A stretch of DNA of 64,000 bases from Lepus europaeus (taxonomy: Eukaryota; Chordata; Mammalia; Lagomorpha; Leporidae), in NCBI RefSeq assembly GCF_033115175.1, contig NC_084844.1, forward strand, positions 33,141,885 to 33,205,884, in the 5' to 3' direction. Positions within the stretch are counted from its first letter, which is position 1. Every line of letters starts with the position of its first letter. Position numbers and translations under genes: made by a program. Shown here piece by piece: positions 22,181-33,281 of this stretch. The notes beneath the pieces are model-generated. The model did no database searches, was not told the DNA's origin, and saw nothing but the letters and a program-made list of their open reading frames with translations.

Positions 22181-23400
22181 TTAATTCTCCAGCCCACGCT
22201 CACCACAGTAAGACAGTCCCCCTTGGCCTGCGACAGGTGCTGACCCGGTGACAGGGGTCCAGATCCGCCGGCCGCAGGCCCTGCTGTGGGTGCAGGGCAG
22301 GCAGCAGCCCAGGTCTTGCATCCCAGGGCCGGGGGCTGGTGGCTGCGAGGGCGGCAGCCCTTCCCCAGCCCTGCTGCCTGCTTTGCCATCGCAGAATGTG
22401 CTGCTAATTATAGCCAAACACAATGAGCAATCACAGCCCCTGCGGCTGAGCTCTGGGTGAGCTCTCTTGTTAGAGGTCTGGCAGGCTTTTCATTCCAACT
22501 TCCCAGCAGCCTGGAGGCGGCGGCGCTGGCAGGAGCTCTGGGCTCAGCTGCCCCCGCCCCTTTGCACCCCCTCTCCTTCATGCCTGGGCCGCCAGATGCA
22601 ACCAGTGTTGTACTTACTTAGCCCCTACTGTGTACAGGCTCTGCACTAGGTCTTTGTTCTTGCCTTCAGTGAGTTCCTGGTCTTCCCACGAGTCTCCTGA
22701 TCAGAATCAGAAGCGCCAGGCCCGGTGGAGCGTGGTGGTCAGGAGCGAGGCTTTAAGCAGCGGGCGTCCTCGGCCCCTTCGCTCTGTGGCCTCTGCCTGA
22801 TTACCGGCCGTCATCAACGGTGTGGGGGCATGGGGGCTTGCTGGAATGGACGCTGTCTGGTGGTGCCCGCTCCTACAGGATGTCCCAGGGAAAAGAATTC
22901 TTTCCAAATCGTGCAGAATATAAACCTGGGCCAATAAAAGTGATGCATGAAGTCATTTAGGCCTTGGAATCCAAAGAGAGCATTTGCCAGACACCTGTTT
23001 GGACCTGGGAAGGATGAGAAGGGACCGGCAGCCTGGGAGGGTGGGGAGCTGCGTCTGGTTCCGGGTCCTGTGCTGAGCGCGGACGGCCTGCTGCTCCCCC
23101 ACCAGGCTTCTAGGGACCAGGTTTACCTCTTGACCCCTTGGCCCTTCTCATCCTTCCTGGCATCTGAATTCCTTAGGTGTGCCCAGGGCACTGTTCTTCC
23201 TGCCCCCACATGGGTTCGTTACCTGCTGTCATCTAACCACCCTTAGATTTTAGCGGAAAATTCATCAAGATGCTGTTCCTCTGACTGCTGAGGATAGCTG
23301 GGTCCTGTTCCTTGAGGAACCCCCACAGCGTCCCCAGCACAAGGCCTGCCCAGAGAAGCAGAGCAGGACACACAGGAGGTGTCTTCAAAAAGCCCATAGG
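22181..23400. other. GC-rich unique block, no gene recognised
   Basis: 22240-22580 is moderately CpG-containing (gatccgccggccgcagg; ggaggcggcggcgctgg) but not a clear island. The 22600-22660 'gcccctactgtgtacaggctctgcactagg' is an old MIR/L2-like trace. No coding evidence. Confidence 0.45.
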
Positions 23401-23401
23401 A

Positions 23402-23708
23402 GGCCGGCGCTGTGGAGCAGTGGGCTAAGCCCCTGCCTGTGGTGCCGGCATCCCATATGAATGCAGGTTCAAGTCCAGGCTGCTCTTCTTCCAGTCCAGC
23501 TCTCTGCTATGGCCTGGGAAAGCAGTAGAAGATGGCCCAAGTCCTTGGGCCCCTGCACCATGGGAGACCTGGAAGAAGCTCCTGGCTCCTGGCTTCAGAT
23601 TGGTGCAGCTCTGGCCATTGCGGCCAACTGGGGAGTGAACCATTGAATGGAAGACTTCTCTCTCTCTCTCTCTCTCTGTAGCTCTAACTTTCAAATAAAT
23701 AAATAAAT
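23402..23708 (+). mobile_element. C-repeat SINE, type A
   Basis: 'ggccggcgctgtggagcagtggg' to 'caaataaataaataaat', followed by (TA)n at 23709-23727. Confidence 0.92.
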
Positions 23709-23744
23709 ATTATATATATATATATAATAAAAAAAGCTATTGGA

Positions 23745-24072
23745 GCAGGCATTGTGGTACAGCAGGTTAAGCCAACACTTAAGATGCCCACATCCTATAT
23801 CAGAGTGCCAGTTCAAGTCCCAGCTTCTCTGCTTCAAATGCTGTTTCCTGCTAATGCACCTGTAAAGGCAGCACATGATGACCCAAGTACCTGGCTTCCT
23901 GACTCCTACGTGGGCGACCCAGATGGAGTTCCCGGCTCCCGGCTTCAGCCTGGCCCAGTCCAGGCTGTTGTGGGCATTCAGGAAGTGAACCAGCAGACGG
24001 AATATTTTTGTTTCTTCCTCTCTCTCTGTTGCTCTTCCTTTCAAGTAAATAAATCTTTAAAACAAATAAATA
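23745..24072 (+). mobile_element. C-repeat SINE, type C
   Basis: 'ggagcaggcattgtggtacagcagg' to 'caagtaaataaatctttaaaac'. Confidence 0.87.
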
Positions 24073-24125
24073 CTTTTCAAAAAGATGTTATCTATAGGAG
24101 AAATAAATGACATCATGAGCCCTCG

Positions 24126-24476
24126 TTTTTTTTTTATGATTTTTTTTTTTTTTTGACAGGCAGAGTGGACAGTGAGAGAGAGAGACAGAGAGAAAGGTCT
24201 TGCCGTTGGTTCACCCTCCAATGGCCGCTGCGGTAGGCGTGCTGCGGCCGGCGCACCGCGCTGATCCGATGGCAGGAGCCAGGTGCTTCTCCTGGTCTCC
24301 CATGCGGGTGCAGGGCCCAAGCACCTGGGCCATCCTCCACTGCACTCCCTGGCCACAGCAGAGAGCTGGCCTGGAAGATGGGCAACCGGGACAGGATCGG
24401 TGCCCCGACCGGGACTAGAACCCCGTGTGCCGGCGCCGCAAGGCGGAGGATTAGCCTAGTGAGCCGCGGTGCCGGC
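24126..24476 (-). mobile_element. C-repeat SINE, type B
   Basis: Reversed poly(A), 'gacaggcagagtggacagtgag', to 'gaggattagcctagtgagccgcggtgccggc'. The short repeat CCCTCG (24120-24125; about 24479-24484) marks the target. Confidence 0.92.
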
Positions 24477-24486
24477 AACCCTCGTT

Positions 24487-24814
24487 TTATTTTTAAAGAT
24501 TTACTTATTTATTTGAACAGCAAAGTGACAGAAAGAGAGAAAGAGAGAAGGAGAGACAGAGAAATCTTCCATCTGCTGCTTTGCTCCACAAATGGCCCCA
24601 GTGGCCAGGGTTGAGCCAGGCCAAAGCCAGGAACCAGGAACTCCAGCTGGGTCTCCCATCCCTGTGAGCGGCAGCGGCGCAAATACTGGGCCCACCGTCT
24701 GCTGCTTTAGCAGGGGCCTGGATTGGAAATGGAGCAGCTGGGACTTGGGCCGGTGCTCTGATACAGGAGGCTAGTAACGTAGGTGGCGGCTTAGCCTGCT
24801 GTGCCCCAGCCCTC
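24487..24814 (-). mobile_element. C-repeat SINE
   Basis: 'ttttaaagatttacttatttatttg' to 'gcctgctgtgccccagccc'. Confidence 0.88.
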
Positions 24815-26325
24815 TCGGGAGGCTTGTGGTCAGGGGTCCTGAGAGGCCGGCTGCCCCACCCCCTCAATTCGTTGAGCCGATTTTGGTAAGAGGCCAGGTG
24901 GATTTGCAATCATAGAGGCAGGGCAGGGAGACTTCAGGCCAAGGGAGGGAGGCCAGGAGTCCATGGAAGACCAGGGCCTGAGAATATGCTGTCTGCACGT
25001 GAGGCACCAGTGGCTCGGCCACAACCTCACCCGTGTTTTCGGCTGTACCACAGCCTGCCACGGAGTGACTTCTATGTGACATAAGCCTGGGGCATCCCTA
25101 GGCTCAGAGGAAGCCACTCAGGTAGAGAGAGTTTAAGAAACATTTCCGTGGGCACACAGCCAGTAAGGAACAGAAATAGGAACTCAAACTCAGACTTGGA
25201 TTAAAGAGAGAAAACGAAGTTTATCCATTGAAGGGGTGGCTGACCCAGAGCTCTGAACCCTCTCAGGCTGACCCTGGATCTCTCACGCCCAGCGATAGTG
25301 TTTAGCTTCTCGAGGCAGCCTGGTTGGTTTGCGTTATTTGCAGTGAGACGGCTCTGACCTGAGTCACTGCGCCCAGGTGTGGAACAGCGCATGCCTCACG
25401 TGAGTGGTGCAGACTCAGAGGGACTAGAAAAACATTCTGAGAACCACCGATGTTTGGGAGAAGATTCCTTGAATCTAAAATGTAGGCTGTGGGGCATAAA
25501 CTGGAAGTTGAGGGTGGAACCAAAGGAAAGTTGATTTGCTTTGTTTAAAAATGGAGAGAAATGCATTTTTTTATTTGATCTCCCAAGAGTAAATTTTAGA
25601 TGGTCTCTACTTTGACTTTGTTATGAAGCTGTCATGAACAAAAATGAGCATCATTACATAGTACCCCAAACTCTAATCTTATCGCAGATTATTCTCTGAA
25701 GGTCAAACTCTAAAGATGGGAATTATTTTGGTCAGAGTGCACAGCTACCTTAAACAAACAAACAAACAAACAAACAAAACCTTGAAACCAAATATCCTTT
25801 CAGAAAGATTAAATGGTTTCTATTTCTGCCAACAAATGAATCAAAGTGCTTAGTTTCCTGGGTTATCCGTATATTTTTACATCTTTGACAAACAGCGAAC
25901 AAATTCCTTTAGTTTGTATTTGGATATCACCGGTGAATTCGCACTTTTTTCATTATTGTGTTTGTTACTGTATTTAAGAACTGCCTTCCCACAGGCCTCT
26001 GCTCTCTCCTGCATCTGGGGTTTCCTATTTTGCAGGTGAAAAAAAGCCCTACCACTCCCCTTCGCCTATTCAGCCCAGGAGGGTTTGCTCATGACAAACC
26101 CTCAGTAGGCGGCTCCCTGGTCCAGTTCTGAAACTGAAAGTCCCATGTCCCAGAGATGCCTCAGTCCTGGGCCAAGGGGCTGTTGGTCACCGTGCTCCTG
26201 GAATGTGAGGACCACGTGCCCTGTCACACGACTCCCAGCCTTCACTCAACTATCCCGCAGAGGCACTCAAAAAGCCTGTGGAAAAATGGAATTAAGAGAT
26301 CAGATGCATTTTCTATGAGTTTTAA
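24815..26325. other. 1.5-kb SINE-free unique block
   Basis: Holds (CAAA)n at 25756-25779. No gene, MIR or RNA recognised; short frames lack domains. Confidence 0.5.
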
Positions 26326-26485
26326 AAAAAAAAAAAAAGGTGACCTCCGCCTGCAGCGCCAGCACACCGGGTTCTAGTCCCAGTCGGGGCGCTGGATTCT
26401 GTCTCTCCTCTCTCTGTGTAATATTTTGACTCTCGAATAAATAAATAAATCTGTTAAAAAAAAAAAAAAAAAAAAAAAAACAAGA
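26326..26485 (+). mobile_element. C-repeat SINE, type B head, large internal deletion
   Basis: Head block 'cctccgcctgcagcgccagcacaccgggttctag' runs into 'gattctgtctctcctctctctgtgtaat' and (AAAT)n, so most of the middle is missing. It is bordered by A-runs on both sides (26324-26338 and 26456-26480). Confidence 0.8.
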
Positions 26486-26620
26486 CGATCCTGGCTCCTG
26501 GCTTTGGATCGGTGCAGCTCTGGCTGTCATGGCCATTTGGGGAGTGAACCAGTGGATGGAAGAACTTTCTCTCTCTGCACTTTTCTCTGCAATTCTACCT
26601 CTAAAAAAAAGAAAAATAGA
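26486..26620 (+). mobile_element. C-repeat SINE, type A, 3' half
   Basis: 'gatcctggctcctggctttggatcgg' to 'ctgcaattctacctctaaaa'. It may be the 3' half of an element opened by the 26326-26485 insertion. Confidence 0.8.
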
Positions 26621-26631
26621 TAAATTTCATC

Positions 26632-26698
26632 TTTTTTTATTTATTTGAAAATGAGAGTAACAGAGAGGGACACACAGAGAGAGAGAGAGCCATCTTTT
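26632..26698 (-). mobile_element. C-repeat SINE tail fragment
   Basis: 'tttttttatttatttgaaaatgagagtaacagagagg' then truncated at a type B insertion. Confidence 0.75.
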
Positions 26699-27038
26699 TT
26701 TTTTATTTATTTATTTTTTTTTGACAGGCAGAGTAGACAGTGAGAGAGAGAGACAGAGAGAAAGGTCTTCCTTTTGCCGTTGGTTCACCCCCACAATGGC
26801 CGCCATGGCTGGCGCACCACGCTGATCCGATGGCAGGAGCCAGGTGCTTCTCCTGGTCTCCCATGGGGTGCAGGGCCCAAGCACTTGGGCCATCCTCCAC
26901 TGCCTTCCTGGGCCATAGCAGAGAGCTGGCCTGGAGGAGGGGCAACCGGGACAGAATCGGTGCCCTGACCGGGACTAGAACCCGGTGTGCCGGCGCCACA
27001 AGGCAGAGGATTAGCCTAGTGAGCCGCAGCGCCGGCCC
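26699..27038 (-). mobile_element. C-repeat SINE, type B
   Basis: 'tttttgacaggcagagtagacagtgag' to 'gtgagccgcagcgccggccc'. Little diverged. Confidence 0.93.
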
Positions 27039-27042
27039 AACT

Positions 27043-27392
27043 TTTTTATTTTTAAAAAGATTTATTTCTTTACTTAAAAGGGGGGAGAGAAAGAGAAAAA
27101 GAGAGAGAGGAGAGAGAGAGGAGAGAGAGAGAGAGCGCGCGCACTTCTATCCCTGGTTCACTTCCCAATGTTCACAACAGCCAGGATAAAGCCAGGAGAC
27201 AGGAACTCCATCTGGGTCTCCCCCATGGGTGGCAGGAACCCAAGCACTTGGGCCATCATCCTCGGCCTTCCAGACACATTAGTGGGAAGCTGGATCAGAA
27301 GTGCAGGGTGGGGGAACTCAAACCAGGCGCTCCACTATGGTCTGCATCCCAAGTGGTGGCTTCATTAGTTGCTCCCCAACATCAACCTCTTA
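27043..27392 (-). mobile_element. C-repeat SINE, type C
   Basis: 'tttttaaaaagatttatttctttac', (GA)n/(GC) block at 27085-27143, to 'gctccccaacatcaacc'. Confidence 0.83.
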
Positions 27393-27679
27393 TAGATCAC
27401 ATCTTGATGTTCTGTCTTGAGTGTTTCCTCAAGGAATTACAGGTGACAAGCAAGAAGTGCCTACCATCTGACTGGCTGAATATTGATATCGTCAACTTTC
27501 CCATGAGATCACTGACAATCAAAGGAGGGCCAGAAGCGCTGTGAGCAGCCTGGGATCGCACGTGCACTGAACACGAACCTCTCCGCCCCAGCTTCATCGC
27601 CAGCCCCTGCTAGCCCCTTGAGGAGCCCAGGAATCGAGTGATACTTGACTTGCCTGGCTCCTGACTGCACTTTTCAATT

Positions 27680-28015
27680 TCTTTTTTCTTTTCTTTTTTC
27701 TTTTTTTTTTGATAGGCAGAGTTAGACAGTGAGAGAAAGAGACAGAGAGAAAGGTCTTCCTTCCGTTGGAATGGCCGCTACAGCTGGCGTGCTGCATCGA
27801 TCTGAATCCAGGAGCCAGGTGTTTCTTCCTGGTCTCCCATGTGGGTGCAGGGCCCAAGCACTTGGGCCATCCTCCACTGCCTTCCTGGGCCACAGCAGAG
27901 AGCTGGACTGGAAGAGGAGCAACCGGGACAGAATCCGGCGCCCCAATCAGGACTAGAACCCGGAGTGCTGGCGCCGCAGGCTGAGGATTAGCCTAGTGAG
28001 CCACAGCACCGGCGA
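27680..28015 (-). mobile_element. C-repeat SINE, type B
   Basis: Flanked by a perfect 16-bp duplication ACTGCACTTTTCAATT (27664-27679 and 28016-28031). Poly(A) side is interrupted by C residues (ttcttttttc). Confidence 0.94.
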
Positions 28016-28456
28016 ACTGCACTTTTCAATTAGCACCTACTTTCTTCTACCACCTGATGGCTGTGTTTGACTTGTGCATCAGGAGAGAGGACCTAGGTTT
28101 CGGGGGATTCTACAACAGGGCTGCAGCAGGCCTATGTCTGCCAGTGTCCTGCAGGGACTCAGAAGACTACTGGATGGTCTGGGCCAAAGCCTGCTAAAAT
28201 CAGTCAATCAATGCTTATGCTTGTTATCCCCAGCTCCTGACACAGATCTAGAACCGCGGAGTTTTTCAGTGATAGGACCATCCTCTGTTGTTCCAATAGA
28301 GCCTCTCTTAACCACAGCTGAGTTTACAGGAATGAGCTGACTCAGGGTGAGGCCCCTAGAGAGTTTAGGGTGGGACCTCTGTTAGAAGAAAGGGGTGGGG
28401 GCTTTCAGACTTGCTCCAAGGAGAGCAGAGAGCTGGAGGTTGAGTCACGAAAATGT

Positions 28457-28795
28457 CTTTAAAGATTTGTTTTATTTATTTGAAAGACAGAGTTACAGAG
28501 AGAGGTAGAGAGACACAGAGAGAGAGAGAGAGGTCCTCCATCCACTGGTTCACACCCCAAATGGCCGCAATGGCTGGAGCTGAGCTGATTTGAAGCCAGG
28601 AGCCAGGACCTTCTTCCAGGTCTCTCACATGGGTGCAGGGGCCCAAAGACTTGAGCCATCTCTGCTGCTTTCCCAGGTGCATTAGCAGGGAGCTGGATCA
28701 GAAGTGGAGCAGCTGGGACTCAAGTTGTCGCCCATGTGGACTGCCGGTGCTGCAGGGCAGGGCTGTAACCCACTGTGAAGCAGAGCTGGCCCTAC
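28457..28795 (-). mobile_element. C-repeat SINE, type A
   Basis: 'tttaaagatttgttttatttatttg' to 'gaagcagagctggccc'. Confidence 0.9.
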
Positions 28796-28800
28796 GAAAC

Positions 28801-29139
28801 TTTTTTTTTTTTTTTTTAGTTTTATTTATTTTATTTGAGAGTTAGAGTTACAGACAGTGAGAGGGAGAGACAGAGAGAAAGGTCTTCCCTCCGTTGGTTC
28901 ACTCTCCAAATGGCTGCAACGGCTGGAGCTGCACTGATCCGAAGCCAGGAGCCAGGTGCTTCCTCAATCTCCCACGCTGGTGCAGGGGCCCAAGGACTTG
29001 GGCCATCTTCCACTGCTTTCCCAGGCCATAGCAGAGAGCTGGGTCGGAAGTAGAGCAGCCAGGACTCAAACCACGCCCATGAGGGATGCCAGCACTGTGG
29101 ATGGTGGCTTTATCTGCTAGGCCAGAATGACAGCCCCTA
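28801..29139 (-). mobile_element. C-repeat SINE, type A
   Basis: T-run, 'ttttatttattttatttgagag' to 'gccagaatgacagcccc'; directly follows another minus copy. Confidence 0.9.
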
Positions 29140-29159
29140 CAAGTTCTTTGAAACTTGAG

Positions 29160-29715
29160 TTGATCTACTCTGTTTTCACAACAAAATACCATAGGCTGAG
29201 TGGCTTAAACAACACAAATGCATTGTCTCACCGTTCCACAGGCTCATAGTGTAAGATCAAGGTCCAGGCCCACTTGGTTTCTGGTGAGGACTGTCTTCCC
29301 GGCTTGCAGACCACACCTCTTCTTGTGTCCTCTCATGGCTTTTCCTTGGTGCACACACACACACAGAGTTAACAAGTTGTCGCGTGTCTTTTCTTATGAA
29401 GATTTTAATCCTATTGGATCAGAGCCTCACCCTTAGGATCTTATCTAACCTTAGTTATACAAGGACATCTCAGTCGTCCCACAAGATTACATCTCTTAGT
29501 GTCATTGTAGCCATTTTTGTTTGTGTAACTACACTCTGTGGTGTTCACAAAATGACAAAATCGCCTAACAACGCACTTCTCAGCGTGTGTCTCTGCCACT
29601 AAGCAGCTCATAACTGTGCTTTCTTAGAGGCCCCACCTCCACATACAGATGCACTAGGGTTAGGGCTTCGTACACGGATCTGAGGTGGCACAAGCTCTCA
29701 GCCCACGGCAACACG
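29160..29715 (-). mobile_element. MLT1-like MaLR LTR
   Basis: The + strand starts 'cacaacaaaataccataggctgagtggcttaaacaac', the reverse of the MLT1 3' end. It continues with 'ggctcatagtgtaagatcaagg', 'tcttcttgtgtcctctcatgg' and 'ggccccacctccacatac'. It is diverged and has no internal genes. Confidence 0.7.
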
Positions 29716-29734
29716 CCTCCCTTCAAAAGGTGGG

Positions 29735-30545
29735 GTCCAGTCAACCCTCCCCTTGAACGTGGGCTGTCCTTAGGGACTCGCTTCTAACCGGTGACTTCTC
29801 GGTCTGCACCAGAAAGTAGTGGTATGGGCCTGGCTCTCCCCCTCGGCTTGCTAGCCCGGGGAGAAGCGAGCTGTGGTGTCGGGGCACTCTGGCAGCCTGT
29901 GCAGGGGCCACTGCGGGGGGAACTGAGGCCGTCGCCTCGCCATGCGAGTGCACCATCCTGGGAGCAGACCCTGCAGCGCAGGCAGACTTTAGTATAAAAT
30001 ATACTTTTATTTACTTTGTTGAGACAGAGGATTATAAAAAGTTATTGCTCAAGTAGATAACAAATAGAAAGAGGTGTTAGAAGTCCAGTTACCTTGGAGT
30101 TTTTTAAACTAAGAAAAAGGGCATAATGTTCTCATGCGACACACACTTTTGGTTCTTTAAATAACCGTGGTGACAACGAGCAGAAAGACTCGTGATCGTC
30201 AAAACACCAACATCCGAGCGGTGCCTCCGGAGAGAACTCCTCAAGCATTTGATGGCGCACCGAGGGAGCCAAGGCAGAGAGGTGTGCCTTAGGTGGGCAT
30301 GGATCCTGGCCTCAGGATCTCGCCGGCAACCCTTCCCCACCCGCCCCCTGCCCCATGTGCGCTTGTGCGCTGCTGACCTCACTGGACCTGACGCAGCCTG
30401 GTGATGGACTATGAGCTAGAGTGCCCAGCCATGCGCTTCCAAATTCCAAACCCTGACTCACAGAACCTAAGGAAGTAACGAGTGCTGATTGCCTTAAGCC
30501 ACAGTGTTGCGTTGTGGTAATTGGTCTCTCAGCTACAGATAAAAA
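29735..30545 (+). mobile_element. MLT1-like MaLR LTR, interrupted
   Basis: 5' part: 'ccccttgaacgtgggctgtccttagggactcgcttctaacc' is the MLT1 start region. 3' part: 'cccagccatgcgcttcc', 'ctgactcacagaacctaagg' and 'ccttaagccacagtgttgcg' are the MLT1 end. About 360 bp of foreign sequence lies between (29995-30360). Its head lies next to the end of an oppositely oriented LTR. Confidence 0.65.
29995..30360 (-). other. possible 3'-UTR-type retrocopy inside an MLT1-like LTR
   Basis: On the minus strand this segment ends with 'caaagtaaataaaagtatattttata', an AATAAA placed as at an mRNA 3' end. It interrupts an MLT1-like sequence that is continuous on either side (to about 29990 and from about 30365). 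No TSD or poly(A) could be defined and the encoded protein is not recognised. Confidence 0.35.
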
Positions 30546-31832
30546 ACAAGACCATCCTGACCTTCCTTCTCCCCAGCCTATGGGCCTGGCAAAGCCTCAA
30601 CACTGGTCACATCTGGCCTTCAGGCCTGCATGCACTCCCACTGAGTGTAGCTGGAGGAAGACACACCGAAGAGCTCCCCTGAAGTTCACGGCCACGAAAG
30701 CCGGGAGGATCATCCTGCTGCCCGGCGATCCTGCCTTTTCCCCACTCTCCTTGTGCTACCGGCCTCACACCTGCTGCTGTCCCAGGTCTCTGGGCTTCTC
30801 ACTTCCAGCTGATGATATTATTATTTTTTCCCACTGAGAAAAAAAAGAAATCAGAAAAAAAAATTAAAAAAACAATTTCTCATCCTCCCACCATCGAAAT
30901 ACCGACCTCTAGCAGTCAGGCCCACAGTCCGGCCTTCCCCCATCCCTCTCTTGCGATGAACGGGTCACCCGGGCTGTCCTGCGTCTGTCTGAGGCCAGAC
31001 CCTCCCTTTGCACAACGGATCCTTTCCCCTGTTGCTGATTAAAAGACGCCAGCTCCAGCAGTAGCCGCTCTCATGCACGTCATCAAATTTTCCTGAGCTA
31101 TGGAACCATTCTCATCAGCATACTAATGGGACAGAATCACGCTCATCTTCAAAGAATAAAGAACCCTGGCCTCACATTCCCCTCCAGCGACTTCCGTGTC
31201 TGTCTCCTGACCATGCACAGCAAATTGTCCATCCCGTTCTATTTCCTCACCTCCTGCATTCCAATCAGGCTTTTGTCCCTGCTCCAACGCAAGGGTCACA
31301 CTTATCAGAGTCACCGATTCCTTCTGTGGTCAAGTCTCCATCGCTGTTTGGCAGCATCTTCCGTCACTGGGTTGCTCCGTTCTGCTGCAGGTGCTCCCGG
31401 GCCTCCTCCGCAGTCCTCCCCACTTCCTCCTACTGCACTGGCTGATCCTTTTCCATTTTCTCTTTCACACTCACGCTTCCCTTTTGCACAACTTCTGAGC
31501 CTGGAATGCCCTCAGGCACAGTTCTTGACTTCCTCTGCTCCCCTTTTCTGTCCCCCTCTGTTGGATCCCCTCCCCCTCTCCTCGATCTCCTTCCTCCTGC
31601 CCTGTGGCTTTGGACATCTGCTGGGCCGGGACACTCCCTCTTGTAACTTTACTCCAGGGTCTCCTCCCTGAGCTCAGCTTGAACACAGACACATTTTGTT
31701 CTCAGCGTCCTCACTCTCTGGCATGTCTCTCCGCACTTCTCGTGGGTTTTCTTTCTTCCCTTGACAGCCAGGTCCACACTCCAGGGCACCTGGTAGGACT
31801 AAAACATTGCCAGAGTAGAAAATGAATCCAGA
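30546..31832. other. unique sequence, no gene recognised
   Basis: A 181-codon frame at 31126-31671 is a Ser/Pro/Leu-rich by-product of a pyrimidine-rich stretch (31390-31600), without domain or splice support. Confidence 0.5.
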
Positions 31833-32155
31833 AGCCGTGCTGTGGCGGAGCAGGTAAAGCTGCCGCCTGCAGTGCTGGCATCCCATATGGGTGCTGGTTC
31901 GAGACCTGGCTGCTCCACTTCCAATCCAGCTCTCTGCTGTGGCCTGGGAAAGCAGTGGAAGATGGCCCAAGTCCTTGGGCCCCTTCACCCACGTGGGAGA
32001 CCTGGAGGAAGCTCCTGGCTCCTGGCTTTGGATCGGTGCAGCTCGGGCTGTTGTGGCCAATTGGGAAGTGAACCGTTGAACGAAGATCTTTCTCTCTCTC
32101 TCTCTCTCTCTCTGCCCCTACGTCTCCTTGTATAACTCTTTAAAAAGAAGAGGAA
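31833..32155 (+). mobile_element. C-repeat SINE, type A
   Basis: 'gaagccgtgctgtggcggagcagg' to (CT)n at 32090-32115 and 'ataactctttaaaaag'. Confidence 0.9.
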
Positions 32156-32160
32156 AAAGG

Positions 32161-32475
32161 GGGCTGGGGTACCAGAGTTGTGGGACAGTGGATTAAGCTG
32201 CTGCCTGCAGTGCCGGCATACCATCTCAGCTGCTCTGCTTCTGATCCAGCTCCCTGCTAATGTGGCTAAGAAAGCAGCAGATCACGCAGGTGCCTGGACC
32301 CCTGTCACCCACATGGGAGATCCAGATGGAGTTCTGGGCTCCTGGCTTCAGCCTGGCCCAGCCCTGGCTATTGTGGCCATCTGGGGAGTGAACCAGCAGA
32401 TAGAGGATCTCCTCCCACCCCTCTATCCCTCTGTAACCTTGACTTTCAAATAAATAATTTTTTTTTTAAATAAAG
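32161..32475 (+). mobile_element. C-repeat SINE
   Basis: 'gggctggggtaccagagttgtggg' to 'caaataaataatttttt'. Tandem with the previous copy. Confidence 0.88.
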
Positions 32476-32481
32476 GAGGCT

Positions 32482-32752
32482 AGGGGCCAGGATTGTGGCT
32501 TGCAACACCCACATCCTATATGGGAGTGTCAGTTTAAGTCTTGGCTACTACACTTGCAATCCGGCTCCCTACTATTGCACCTAGGAAGGCAGCAGAAGAG
32601 GTACAATTTTTTTCGGCCCCTGCACTGGCATGGGAGACCTGGAAGAAGCGCCTGGCTACTGGCTTTGGATTTCTCTCTCTTTTTGCTTCTGCCACTGTCT
32701 CTCAGTAATCTTAAAAAAAAAAAAAAAAAAATCAACTTAAAAAAAAAAAATT
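32482..32752 (+). mobile_element. C-repeat SINE, internally deleted
   Basis: 'ggggccaggattgtggcttgc' to the A-run at 32712-32750. Head and 3' middle are both shortened. It is the third tandem copy in a row. Confidence 0.85.
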
Positions 32753-33208
32753 GGTCACAGTCACTCAACCAGGTGCCTAAAGGAAAAAGGGGACCTCACC
32801 TAGGTCCCCAGACTCCCCGAGCTGCCTGGATTCCACCCCGCGGACTCTGCTGCCTTTCCTTTCTGGGAAGGGAGAGCCCCGCTCCCCTCTCCTCCAGAGA
32901 AGGCTCTAAGCCTGCCTGGCCAGAGTGCTCACCGAGGGCCTGCGTGGGCCAAGACCAGCGCATGGACAAAGCTGTTCTTTGCGGTCTTCATCCTTCTCCA
33001 AAGAAGCTTACACTGTGCAGCGGCAGGAGGCTAAGCCCTAGGACGACCTCTTCCCCGGGGTCCCGAGCATGAAGGCACGGCAGTGTGCGGCTCTGAGTTT
33101 ACCAGCCACACGGCACCTGTGCCGGAGACACTCTCTGATGGGGGAGGGGATGTTCCCACCCGGGCCGCTGGGGAGACGCTGACTGAGGGGCTCTAGAAAG
33201 AAGCTCCC

Positions 33209-33281
33209 ACTCTCTCCCATGTGGGATGCCGGTGCTTCAGGCCAGGGCATTAACCTGCTGTGCCACAGCGCCAGTCCCCCC
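33209..33281 (-). mobile_element. C-repeat SINE head fragment
   Basis: 'cccatgtgggatgccggtgcttc' to 'gccacagcgccagtcccc'. Confidence 0.8.

Noticed and set aside
22240-22580. Possible second CpG island
   Set aside because: CpG content is moderate and patchy; no promoter elements or exon found.
31126-31671. 181-codon frame
   Set aside because: Low-complexity Ser/Pro/Leu from a pyrimidine-rich stretch; no recognised domain or splice sites.
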